DNA of 16,490 nucleotides, from positions 1-16,490 of the forward strand of contig CAZUTK010000060.1 of NCBI GenBank assembly GCA_964623265.1, read 5' to 3'. This stretch comes from CAZUTK01 sp964623265 (GTDB lineage Bacteria; Electryoneota; B3-LCP). A program made the translations under genes and the position numbers. The notes beneath the pieces are model-generated. The model was given only the letters and a program-made list of their open reading frames with translations. It ran no database searches and was not told where the DNA came from. Shown here in pieces: positions 1-7,080 of this stretch (its first letter is position 1; the number at the start of each line of letters is the position of its first letter).

Positions 1-1200
1 GGCGACGAAGCGGCTGTCGCGGATGTATGAAGAGGAACTGCTGCTTTGCAGGAACGTGATCCCATACCATTTCTGCAGCAAGTTCGTCGAATCCCGAGGA
101 ATGATCGTCGCCCCTTCCATCTGCAGGGTTCCCAAAATGCGGATCCCGTAAAAGCCCTCCAACAGAATCAGAGCGCCGGATTGGACGGTGAGCGTCGTGC
201 CGGCGCTGACAAACGCATTGCAGGAGACATGCCAGGGTTCTCCCGCCGTGACCACCTTCCCGCCGATGGGTCCCCGCAATTCGTGATCGCCGTACGGATA
301 CAAATAGGGGATAGATCCGATGGTCGCTTTGTCTTGACCGGCTTCGATGAGATGCGAACAGGGAGTCAGCGTATAGTCCCGAGCGTTGAAATCCAGGAAG
401 AGCGGATCTAAGCTCGTGTTGAACTGAACATCGCAGGAATCCCCGGTATTTTCGTTAATCTGCACATCCACTCCGATCCCCGGCGGAGTGGATGACCACT
501 GCAGGGAATTGTTCTCGTAGCTGTTCGTGTACCAGATCTGCGGCACGCTGCCGTTTTCGCAGCGGATGCCGTCTCCGTCATTCTCATATAAATTGGTGTT
601 CAGAATCGTCGGCGTGCTGCTCATCCCGGCGCTCAGTATGCCGTTATAGCCGTTCTTGACGATGGTGCAATGGCTGATCTGCGGGCTGGAGTTCCAGATG
701 AACACCGCTCCAGTGATAAACATCCCGGTGGAATCCGGATACCGCAGAGTATCCGTGGAAGCGCCGAACTGGATCAGGCAGTACGACAGCTTCGATTCAT
801 CCGCGCCGTTGTCGAAGATGATGGAGCGCCACTGACCGAAATCGCCGGCGCCCAGAGCGCCGTTCATGGAAGTGAAGACGATGTTGTTCTGCGCGTTCCC
901 CACGGCTTCCAGGTGCCCCTTGACGATCAGCGAGTGCAGACCGTCGAAGCGCAATTCCACGCCCGGAGCGATGGTTAAACTTTCGCCTTCCGGAACAATG
1001 AGATCATCGATCACCCAGTAGGGGCTGGAAGCGATGCCCAGCTGTCCCGTCAACACACCGGAAATCTGCGTGCCGGAAGGCTGCGGTCCGGTGGGCAATT
1101 TAACAGCGTCATCCGATGAACAGCCGTTCAAAAGCAATGCCGCGGTCAGAGTCAGCAGAGGAAGAAGCTTCCGGATTGGGTTTGCCGCGAAATCGTGCAT
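1..1200 (-). CDS. Beta-helix-repeat lipoprotein, C-terminus beyond window
   Basis: The reverse strand is open from an ATG at 1200 to position 1 (400 codons, no stop), so the 3' end lies outside the window. A GGAG Shine-Dalgarno core (plus-strand 1207-1211) sits 6 nt before the ATG. The N-terminus has basic residues, a leucine-rich segment and a lipobox ending LNGC (Cys27), so an outer-membrane or surface lipoprotein is expected. The mature part opens with a segment about an imposed boundary (VPEGESLTIAPGVELRF), followed by rungs with repeated asparagine/glycine turns (about residues 100-230: SPQISHCTIVKNGYNGI, PTILNTNLYENDGDGI). These are typical of right-handed parallel beta-helix (PbH1) repeats. 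A second start of the same kind (VSAGTTLTVQSGALI) begins near residue 345. Such proteins often bind or process polysaccharides, but no catalytic residues could be assigned. It lies 84 nt downstream of the TonB receptor on the same strand and may be cotranscribed. Confidence 0.85.
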   Translation of the reverse strand, partial: MHDFAANPIRKLLPLLTLTAALLLNGCSSDDAVKLPTGPQPSGTQISGVLTGQLGIASSPYWVIDDLIVPEGESLTIAPGVELRFDGLHSLIVKGHLEAVGNAQNNIVFTSMNGALGAGDFGQWRSIIFDNGADESKLSYCLIQFGASTDTLRYPDSTGMFITGAVFIWNSSPQISHCTIVKNGYNGILSAGMSSTPTILNTNLYENDGDGIRCENGSVPQIWYTNSYENNSLQWSSTPPGIGVDVQINENTGDSCDVQFNTSLDPLFLDFNARDYTLTPCSHLIEAGQDKATIGSIPYLYPYGDHELRGPIGGKVVTAGEPWHVSCNAFVSAGTTLTVQSGALILLEGFYGIRILGTLQMEGATIIPRDSTNLLQKWYGITFLQSSSSSSYIRDSRFVA

Positions 1201-1254
1201 CGCACACTCCTGCACTGTCTATCCAGTTAAGGTGTTTTTTTCAGTTTAATTTTC

Positions 1255-1284
1255 TTCGAAACCGTCAATCGTCGCGATTTCGAA
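1255..1284 (-). terminator. Inverted repeat abutting the receptor stop codon (weak terminator or processing hairpin)
   Basis: TTCGAAA (1255-1261) and TTTCGAA (1278-1284) form perfect 7-bp arms around a 16-nt loop. The right arm directly touches the TonB receptor stop codon. No clean U-tract follows in the receptor's transcription direction, so this is at best a weak terminator or an RNA-stabilising hairpin between two possibly cotranscribed genes. Confidence 0.35.
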
Positions 1285-4200
1285 TCAGAATACCATCCCC
1301 AAATAGAACATAATCTGCCGCGGCGGATCATAATTCCTCGGGTTGTGGTCGTAGTCCGTGCCGACATCATACGGTCCGGGATAAGGTTCGCCGAAGGCGC
1401 TGTTCAAATGGTCCGGATGCGTGCTGTCATAGGCGTTGCCGGTTTCGGCGTAAAGCTGTCGCACATTCTTAGTGTCGAAGACATTCTTTATCTCGATCCC
1501 CGCATTCAGATTCGAATTGCCCTTGATCGGGAAGTATTTTTCGAACTTCAGATTGGTCACTTCGTGCCAGGGGTAGCGGGCGCTGTTTTCGCGAATCCGA
1601 TTCTCCGCCAGACCCGTCGTCCAGCGGCTCGGCGTGTAAGGTTCGCCGGAACCATAGCTCCATTCCACCGTCAACAGCCAGTTGTCCGGCAGCTTCAGCC
1701 CCATCAGATAAGGATGCTGACCCTTCTGGTAGATGAGGGAGCCGAAGATGTTGATTTTATGGGTCTCATCCCAGCTCAGAGGATGCTCGTCCCGGTTCAC
1801 CGGCACGTTGCTGAGACGGTTCTGTTGCGCCGCCAGCGCCGACGACGCCTTCCCGTACGCGTACGAAAAATCCCACTTCAAGGATACCTGGAAATTGCGC
1901 GAGAAATTGTTGTCAATGGAGACTTCAAAACCCCGCACCCGGCCGTAATCCAGATTGACGTAGCGGTCCAGAGTATATCCGGAAACGATGTACTCGGGGA
2001 TCGTTGAAATCAGCCCGTAAATATCCTTGTAGTAACCTTCCACCGTGAAGGTAAGATCCTCGGTAACCTGCGTCTGCACACCGAGGGCGTATTGAACCGT
2101 CTTCTCGTATTTCAGGTTCGGGTTGCCCACCAATCCGCCGGGGATGATGTTGCCGGTATTGGATCGGAAGAAATACTGATACTGCGGCGCTTGATAAAAG
2201 TGCCCGTAGTTGAAGTAGAGCTTCGATCTGTCGGTGATGGGGTGGGAGATGCCCAGGCGGGGTGCAAGCTGATACGTGCCCCGCTTCGCCAACACCGCTC
2301 CCGGCTGACCCTCCGCCACCTGCTGTTCAGACTGATCCACCAGATTAGGATCGTGGATGATGAAGTCGGCGCGCATCCCCGCGTTGACGATCAAGCCTTC
2401 GAATTCCATCTTATCCTGAATGTAGGCGGCGCCCTCCCAGGGGTGATAATCGTAAAAATCCCGCACATCGCCCCGATCCGGCCAAGGGCTCCCCGGCGGC
2501 AGAGGAACGTCGGGATTATTATACGGTTGATCCGGCCCCTGAATGGACTGCATGGACATCTCACGATACTTCAACTCCAGACCAGTCTTGATCTCATGAG
2601 CTTTCGAAACCTGGCTGGTGAAATCGAATTTCATCGAGTATTCCAGCGTGTTTCGATCATACCAGTATGCCGTCTCATCCCACTGGCCGGGGTTCAGGAA
2701 GTGATCAATCCCGTCGCGCTTCCCGTTTCCGTTGTAATCCGTAAAAGGCTCCCCTTCATCATACAATCCGTTGGGAGGATTAAAGGCGCGGTAGCGATAG
2801 GTCGTCTTGCCTTCTTGCACGTCTTTATAATTGAACCAGGTGGAATATCCATCCTGATACATCCAGTAATTGCTGGGCCAGTCCGCGCCGTGAGCGGACA
2901 GGTTGTACGTGTACAACACCGGCGAAGAAGGATCATACCCGAACGTCAGCTCCGCTGGACGGGTGAAGAGCTCATACTCGTCGAAATACCCGTTCGGTCC
3001 ATCGTAAACTCCATTCAACGACGGCCTTTCGTAAATGTAATCCCCGATCAGAGGATTGGTGTAAGAGCTGGGTAAATCGAAGAAAATCTCTCCCTGATCC
3101 CATTGTCCGTTGTAGAAACCAAATTCATCCGGCGTATCTATGAAGGGTTCGCCGGTATCATAGAAGAAATCCCCGTCATAGAAAGGTTCCGGAGTATCCT
3201 CATCGTCCTGAAAATTCATCTTCCGGTCTATCTGACCGTTCAGGTTCTGATCATAGTATCCTTCCGTGTACCCTTCGTGATCCCAAATCCCGTTCCCATT
3301 TGCGTCCCAGAACCGCTCACCGTCCCATCTGCCGTTGCGATTCCAGTCCTGCTCCGGAAGCTGCGGCTCATCGCCGTCCCAAATGCCGTTCCCGTTCAAG
3401 TCCGTAAAATCATCCCAGGGATCATACACTCCTACGTTGTTCTCGCCTGTGCTCGGGTTGATGCGATCAATCCACGGTTCCGCGTAATCATAGATTCCAT
3501 TGCCGTTTAGATCCACCCAGTCTTCGCCGCGGTCCCAAGTGCCGTTGCCGTTCAGATCCTCATACCCCTCTCCGTTGCCGTCATAGGCTCCATTCAAATT
3601 CGCATCCACAAATCCGGGAAACGGCACATGCTTCTCCAGATCCGCCGCGTCTATCACTCCGTCTCCATTGAGATCCCGGTAAAGATTGTAGCCGTCCTCC
3701 ACCTGGTCTTCCAGCGTGAAATCGCCCGGATTCACTCCACCCCCCGGGAACACCTGGCTGCGCGTCGCGAAGCGACCCACCTGCACTTCGTAAAAGCTCT
3801 TGTCGCTGATCTGGTGAGTAAAATTCAAATTGATCTGCCCGCGTTTGTTCGTCGCATAGGGGCGATTCTGCGTATTATATTTATATTGCCAGCCGTAATC
3901 CCCGCTGACTCCTCCTTCTCCGTCAGGATACAAATCCCATTTCTTGAAGTATTCGTTGGCAGTCAATGTCAGCTTCTTGTTGTCGGCGAGCGCATAGGCG
4001 AGCTTCAGAGATGAGTAGAACTCATTCTGCGTTCTCTCCGGCAGCTTGATCCCCATATTGAGGTAATCGTTCGCGCTTCGGGTCTGATCAAATGGCGTGT
4101 AGGTATCCGTGAGCGTCGCCGTGCCGGAAAAGAAAAAGGTGATCGGCTTGTTCAGCAGCTGCTTGCTCCCCGGAACCGGCCCCCCGATGGACAGTTCCGC

Positions 4201-4986
4201 CCGGTCGGTGTTGAAAGAAGTCTTGTCAATTAAATTATCCGTGCCGTAACGAATCTGACCATTATAAGCGTCCTGAGCTCCTTCCCGGGTCGTCACGTTG
4301 ATGATGGCGGACTGCGCCTTGCCGTATTCCGCGTTGAAGCCGCCGGTCAACACCTGAAGCTCTTCGATGTTCATACTGTTTAAGTCAAAGTCAATCTTGG
4401 TCCCTACCAGCGGATCGCGCACGTCCATCCCATCCACCACAAAAAGCGTCTCTTCGGAACGCCCGCCGCGAGCGTGAATGTTGCCCTCCGCATCAATGGT
4501 GAATCCGGTTTGTCGGGTGATGGCGTCTGTGATATTATTGATCACCAGCCGGTTCAAGTCCTCTGAACTCCAGATCCGCTGACTCCCCGTCTGATCCAGA
4601 ATCACCGTCGGCTTCGTGTAGACCACCGTCACCTCTTCCCCCTCGAAGATCGTCGGCTTCAGCAGAAATTCGAGCTTGGTGTTCAGATCGCTCTGCACCA
4701 GAACGTCCGTTTGCCGCGTCGAAGCGTAGCCCACCGATGAGGCGACGACGGTGTAGCGGCCCGGCTGAACGTTGACGATGAGGAAGTATCCGTCCAGATC
4801 GGTCGCAGCACCCTGGCTCATCCCTTCCAGCACGACGTTGGCTCCCACGATCGGCTGCTTGGTGTCTGCATCCAATACCGTCCCGGAGATCTTTCCGGTA
4901 GCTGCCCAGGCGGTGCCGGCTGCGAATGCCCACGCGATGGCGAAGAGTAGTAACGACTGAATCCGTGAACGTTTTGTGGGAGACAT
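1285..4986 (-). CDS. TonB-dependent outer-membrane receptor with calcium-binding repeat insertion
   Basis: An outer-membrane transporter of the TonB-dependent family (1233 residues), importing an unidentified ligand with energy from TonB/ExbBD. Residues 1-29 are a signal peptide ending AWA. Residues 31-110 are a carboxypeptidase-regulatory-like beta-sandwich (KISGTVLDADTKQPIVGANV). Residues about 115-235 are the plug, with VVDGMDVRDP and GGFNAEYGKAQSAIINVTT. The rest is barrel and ends in aromatic F1233, as outer-membrane barrels do. Residues about 428-770 are unusual: acidic DxNGNGxxD repeats replace an expected extracellular loop. Barrel-like sequence resumes at WYDRNTLEYSMKFDF. The start is secure: a near-perfect GGAGGTGA Shine-Dalgarno (plus-strand 4991-4998) precedes the ATG. 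A candidate promoter lies about 300 nt upstream. No SusD-like gene follows; the downstream neighbour is a beta-helix lipoprotein, so a nutrient-uptake role is inferred and the substrate is unknown. Confidence 0.95.
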   Translation of the reverse strand: MSPTKRSRIQSLLLFAIAWAFAAGTAWAATGKISGTVLDADTKQPIVGANVVLEGMSQGAATDLDGYFLIVNVQPGRYTVVASSVGYASTRQTDVLVQSDLNTKLEFLLKPTIFEGEEVTVVYTKPTVILDQTGSQRIWSSEDLNRLVINNITDAITRQTGFTIDAEGNIHARGGRSEETLFVVDGMDVRDPLVGTKIDFDLNSMNIEELQVLTGGFNAEYGKAQSAIINVTTREGAQDAYNGQIRYGTDNLIDKTSFNTDRAELSIGGPVPGSKQLLNKPITFFFSGTATLTDTYTPFDQTRSANDYLNMGIKLPERTQNEFYSSLKLAYALADNKKLTLTANEYFKKWDLYPDGEGGVSGDYGWQYKYNTQNRPYATNKRGQINLNFTHQISDKSFYEVQVGRFATRSQVFPGGGVNPGDFTLEDQVEDGYNLYRDLNGDGVIDAADLEKHVPFPGFVDANLNGAYDGNGEGYEDLNGNGTWDRGEDWVDLNGNGIYDYAEPWIDRINPSTGENNVGVYDPWDDFTDLNGNGIWDGDEPQLPEQDWNRNGRWDGERFWDANGNGIWDHEGYTEGYYDQNLNGQIDRKMNFQDDEDTPEPFYDGDFFYDTGEPFIDTPDEFGFYNGQWDQGEIFFDLPSSYTNPLIGDYIYERPSLNGVYDGPNGYFDEYELFTRPAELTFGYDPSSPVLYTYNLSAHGADWPSNYWMYQDGYSTWFNYKDVQEGKTTYRYRAFNPPNGLYDEGEPFTDYNGNGKRDGIDHFLNPGQWDETAYWYDRNTLEYSMKFDFTSQVSKAHEIKTGLELKYREMSMQSIQGPDQPYNNPDVPLPPGSPWPDRGDVRDFYDYHPWEGAAYIQDKMEFEGLIVNAGMRADFIIHDPNLVDQSEQQVAEGQPGAVLAKRGTYQLAPRLGISHPITDRSKLYFNYGHFYQAPQYQYFFRSNTGNIIPGGLVGNPNLKYEKTVQYALGVQTQVTEDLTFTVEGYYKDIYGLISTIPEYIVSGYTLDRYVNLDYGRVRGFEVSIDNNFSRNFQVSLKWDFSYAYGKASSALAAQQNRLSNVPVNRDEHPLSWDETHKINIFGSLIYQKGQHPYLMGLKLPDNWLLTVEWSYGSGEPYTPSRWTTGLAENRIRENSARYPWHEVTNLKFEKYFPIKGNSNLNAGIEIKNVFDTKNVRQLYAETGNAYDSTHPDHLNSAFGEPYPGPYDVGTDYDHNPRNYDPPRQIMFYLGMVF
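2677..3705 (-). repeat. Array of EF-hand/dockerin-like DxNGNGxxD repeats inside the receptor
   Basis: This stretch encodes receptor residues about 428-770. At least eight units carry aspartates and asparagines spaced as in an EF-hand loop, at D438 (DLNGDGVIDAADL, a very dockerin-like loop), D461, D477, D492, D529, D547, D561 and D579. A late copy is at D750 (DYNGNGKRD). Degenerate units in between read YDGDFFYD, YNGQWDQGE, LNGVYDG and NGLYDEGEPFTD. Units are spaced irregularly and often followed by an acidic/aromatic link such as GEDW or AEPW. Calcium binding is inferred from the ligand pattern. At the DNA level the units are diverged, so this is an old amplification and not a recent tandem duplication. 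Confidence 0.85.
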
Positions 4987-5130
4987 TGGATCACCTCCAG
5001 ATGCGGCGGAGCATATTTCTTCGCGTCAGTAAAGCTTCGCTGATTCTCGCTTCATCTGCTCGCTGCCTGAATCTCACTGGTTTGAGAATTTTTTTCGGTC
5101 TGGATCTTTTTTCCTGCTGATGAATTTAAT

Positions 5131-5169
5131 GAATGATTGGAGGATTGATGGTGGGGGTCGCAATCATTC
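5131..5169. repeat. Perfect 9-bp inverted repeat in the receptor leader
   Basis: GAATGATTG (5131-5139) and CAATCATTC (5161-5169) are exact reverse complements around a 21-nt loop. If the receptor is transcribed from the candidate promoter at 5290-5318, this becomes a stem-loop in its 5' leader, with a loop containing CAAUCCUCC that could pair with the receptor's GGAGG. It could equally be a protein-binding operator. Confidence 0.4.
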
Positions 5170-5289
5170 GAAAGCTTGAGAATCAACCGCTATAAACTCT
5201 TATATTCCAATGAATTAAGAAAAATCGTCCAGCCGACGAGAATGACCCCGACCAATGCAGATTCGTTAAAATTCCATTAAACTTCGGGA

Positions 5290-5318
5290 AATTTAAAATA
5301 ATTTCATATAGAAGTCAA
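5290..5318 (-). promoter_or_regulatory. Candidate sigma-70 promoter for the TonB receptor
   Basis: On the minus strand TTGACT (5313-5318) is followed after exactly 17 nt by TAAATT (5290-5295). Predicted transcription starts near 5283, leaving a leader of about 295 nt before the receptor ATG. The -35 box is a 5/6 match and the -10 a 4/6 match. The surrounding DNA is AT-rich, which raises the chance-match risk. Confidence 0.45.
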
Positions 5319-5429
5319 GCGTTTTTTTTTGCATATCGTTCGTGGATCTCCCATTCCTGCAAATCGTAAAATTTCTCAAATAAATCGCTAAAATCACCGT
5401 ATAAATAACGATAAAATTAATTCTTCAAC

Positions 5430-5445
5430 TGGAATAATTCTTGCT
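5430..5445 (+). promoter_or_regulatory. Candidate sigma-54 (-24/-12) promoter
   Basis: TGGAATAATTCTTGCT has the diagnostic GG (5431-5432) and GC (5443-5444) separated by exactly 10 nt, with the TTGCT -12 element intact. The -24 element is TGGAAT and not the usual TGGCAC. Transcription would start near 5456, about 20 nt before a Shine-Dalgarno-like AAAGGG and 32 nt before the ATG of the small acidic ORF. No enhancer-binding regulator is encoded in the window. Confidence 0.4.
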
Positions 5446-5487
5446 CAATATTCTCATCTGAGGCAGTAAATTTGTAAAGGGTTGCAG

Positions 5488-5637
5488 ATGGGACCTGAAA
5501 GAAACACCGAAAGCGAGGAGATCCTGGAGTATCGCTTTGCCAGTGAAGACAACAGCGAGAGTGACTTTTCTTACAGCGAAGCGGTTATGGATGAGTCACT
5601 GGCGGATTTCCTGAATGAAAAATCCACCGAGGAGTAG
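5488..5637 (+). CDS. Small very acidic protein (49 residues), hypothetical
   Basis: A 50-codon frame from ATG 5488 to TAG 5635-5637. AAAGGG (5476-5481) lies 6 nt upstream as a plausible Shine-Dalgarno, and a sigma-54-like element lies about 43 nt upstream. The product has 16 Asp/Glu and only three Lys/Arg in 49 residues, no cysteine, no signal peptide and no membrane segment, so a soluble cytoplasmic acidic peptide is expected. The C-terminal half (YSEAVMDESLADFLNEKSTEE, about residues 29-49) looks able to form an amphipathic helix. I do not recognise a family. The serine- and glutamate-rich composition would suit a small regulatory or anti-sigma-like peptide, but that is speculation. It is convergent with the nine-haem cytochrome gene, 137 nt away. 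Alternatively it is a chance frame. Confidence 0.5.
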   Translation: MGPERNTESEEILEYRFASEDNSESDFSYSEAVMDESLADFLNEKSTEE

Positions 5638-5774
5638 CACGGCTGCCCGATAGACTTCCGCTTGGTGCGGTTCAACGTTCCCCCATATCACCGTTTTCCA
5701 GTCGGCGTGGAAGGCTCTCACCTTTCCCGAGCATTTTCGATCCCCGTCTTCGCGTCTTTGCCCCTCGACCGATC

Positions 5775-7070
5775 TCAAGGCTGCTTTTCGTCAGAGTGGC
5801 GGAATGCCGCCGTCGAAGCCCCTTGATCCCTCTCCATTCGGCGGACTTTCAACCAGATCGCGATGATCAGCAGCGTGATAAAAATCGTCGCGATCCCCAA
5901 TCCCCGCTTGCGGTACTCGAAATCCGACCATGCGGCCTGTCCCAGTGTCAGAGCCTTCCGCGCGGCAGCCAATCCTTCCTGAACCGCCTCCTCGATTTCG
6001 TGGACGTTGACCGTATGAATGACGGCTCGCGATTTCATCAACGCATCCTGCCCTTGCTTCAACGCATCCTGCGCCTCGGAGACTTCGATTCCCCGCCGCA
6101 AGGACTTCTCCACCAGATCAGCCGCAGTCTCTTCCGTCACCCGCAGCGAATCCACCCAGCCTTTTATCGTGGCGGCAACTGCATAGCCTGCGTCTCCTTC
6201 TGAGTGGCACTGCCCGCAGCTGTGCTCGCCTTCCACCCCCAGCCAATCATCCGACGGCTTTGCAATCAAGTGATTGCTGTGACAAGCAGCGCACTCCGGC
6301 AGCCCCAGGTCATCGAACGCCCCCTTGTGCGGACTCTTCAAGAAATACTCCGCGTTGACTGGATGACAGCCCCTGCAGACCTGAGCCACCGATTCGAACC
6401 CGGGCGGTGCGGCGCCGTGATTCCCATGACAATCGTTGCAGGCTGGCGCACCCACGTCATTCCTCTCCAGCAGGGCGATTCCGTGAACGCTCTGCGCATA
6501 TTGTTCATACGTATCGGACGGCAACGAATACCGCGACATCAAGGCCGCGTCCCCATGGCATTTGCGGCAGGTCTCCGGTATGCTTGCATGCCAGATGGAC
6601 GACCTGGGATTATCGGCGGCGTAGATGGTGTGCGTCCCGTGGCAGCTCACGCAGGTCGCCACCTTCGTGTCCCCCTTCTTCAAGGCGATGCCGTGCTTGC
6701 TGGTCCAATATTTCTCCAGTTGATCCGTGGGCAGAGATACCGAATATCGTCGCATAATCTCTGGACTGGCATGGCAGCGTGCACAAAGTTGCGGAATTTG
6801 GCTCGGACCCGGCACACCGATAAATCCGCGTTGGGGGCTCATGGCGACTTCCGCGTCCTCCACCGTCGGATCGCCTCCGTGGCAGTCCGCACAGGAGAGA
6901 TTTCGGCTGGCGTGGATGTCGTTTTGATCCATAGCGTGCACCGGCTCCGCGAGTTTATCGCCCAGTTCCAAATGGCAGGAACGACAACTGTCTTCGCATC
7001 TGCCCGGCAGTGGCTGCAACCACATCGCCGCTAAAAGCATGCTCCCGATGACGCTCGTCCTTTTCAACAT
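5775..7070 (-). CDS. Nine-haem membrane-anchored cytochrome c of the bc complex
   Basis: A 431-residue multihaem c-type cytochrome. An N-terminal signal segment (residues 1-25) leads to a periplasmic domain with nine CxxCH haem-attachment motifs, at Cys29, 60, 96, 140, 168, 211, 232, 260 and 285. Extra histidines in recurring SKHGIAL, SVHGIAL and SPHKGAF contexts are candidate distal ligands, as expected for bis-His haems. Residues about 296-385 are a charged helical stretch without haem. One transmembrane helix follows (about 391-408) with a short basic tail, so the protein is anchored by its C-terminus with haems facing the periplasm. It starts 10 nt after the cytochrome b stop with GAGG overlapping that stop, so it is the third gene of the operon. 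By position it replaces cytochrome c1/f as electron acceptor from the Rieske protein. The fine family (cytochrome c3/NapC-like class) is uncertain. Confidence 0.9.
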   Translation of the reverse strand: MLKRTSVIGSMLLAAMWLQPLPGRCEDSCRSCHLELGDKLAEPVHAMDQNDIHASRNLSCADCHGGDPTVEDAEVAMSPQRGFIGVPGPSQIPQLCARCHASPEIMRRYSVSLPTDQLEKYWTSKHGIALKKGDTKVATCVSCHGTHTIYAADNPRSSIWHASIPETCRKCHGDAALMSRYSLPSDTYEQYAQSVHGIALLERNDVGAPACNDCHGNHGAAPPGFESVAQVCRGCHPVNAEYFLKSPHKGAFDDLGLPECAACHSNHLIAKPSDDWLGVEGEHSCGQCHSEGDAGYAVAATIKGWVDSLRVTEETAADLVEKSLRRGIEVSEAQDALKQGQDALMKSRAVIHTVNVHEIEEAVQEGLAAARKALTLGQAAWSDFEYRKRGLGIATIFITLLIIAIWLKVRRMERDQGASTAAFRHSDEKQP

Positions 7071-7080
7071 CGTCGCCGCC

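Larger units (their letters stand above)
4987..5487. other. AT-rich intergenic region between divergent genes
   Basis: About 500 bp without a convincing gene, clearly richer in A+T than the flanking coding DNA. It holds the Shine-Dalgarno of the TonB receptor at the left end, a 9-bp inverted repeat (5131-5169), a minus-strand sigma-70-like promoter (5290-5318), a run of nine T (around 5322-5330) and a plus-strand sigma-54-like element (5430-5445). The short plus-strand reading frames inside it (about 20 codons) have no Shine-Dalgarno and are not called. Confidence 0.7.

Noticed and set aside
2092..3075. A 327-codon plus-strand open frame opposite the TonB receptor
   Set aside because: The openness is explained by the repetitive Asp/Asn/Gly codons of the receptor on the other strand. 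The translation is Ile/Val/Arg-rich without domain features.
5071..5097. Small hairpin (TCTCA...TGAGA) followed by seven T on the plus strand, terminator-like
   Set aside because: Only a 5-bp stem, and no plus-strand gene ends there; the T-run lies in the AT-rich leader of a minus-strand gene.
5596..5778. A 60-codon minus-strand frame starting with ATGA overlap at the end of the nine-haem cytochrome gene
   Set aside because: The overlap suggests coupling, but the product shows no recognisable features, has no clear Shine-Dalgarno, and overlaps the end of the better-supported small plus-strand ORF.
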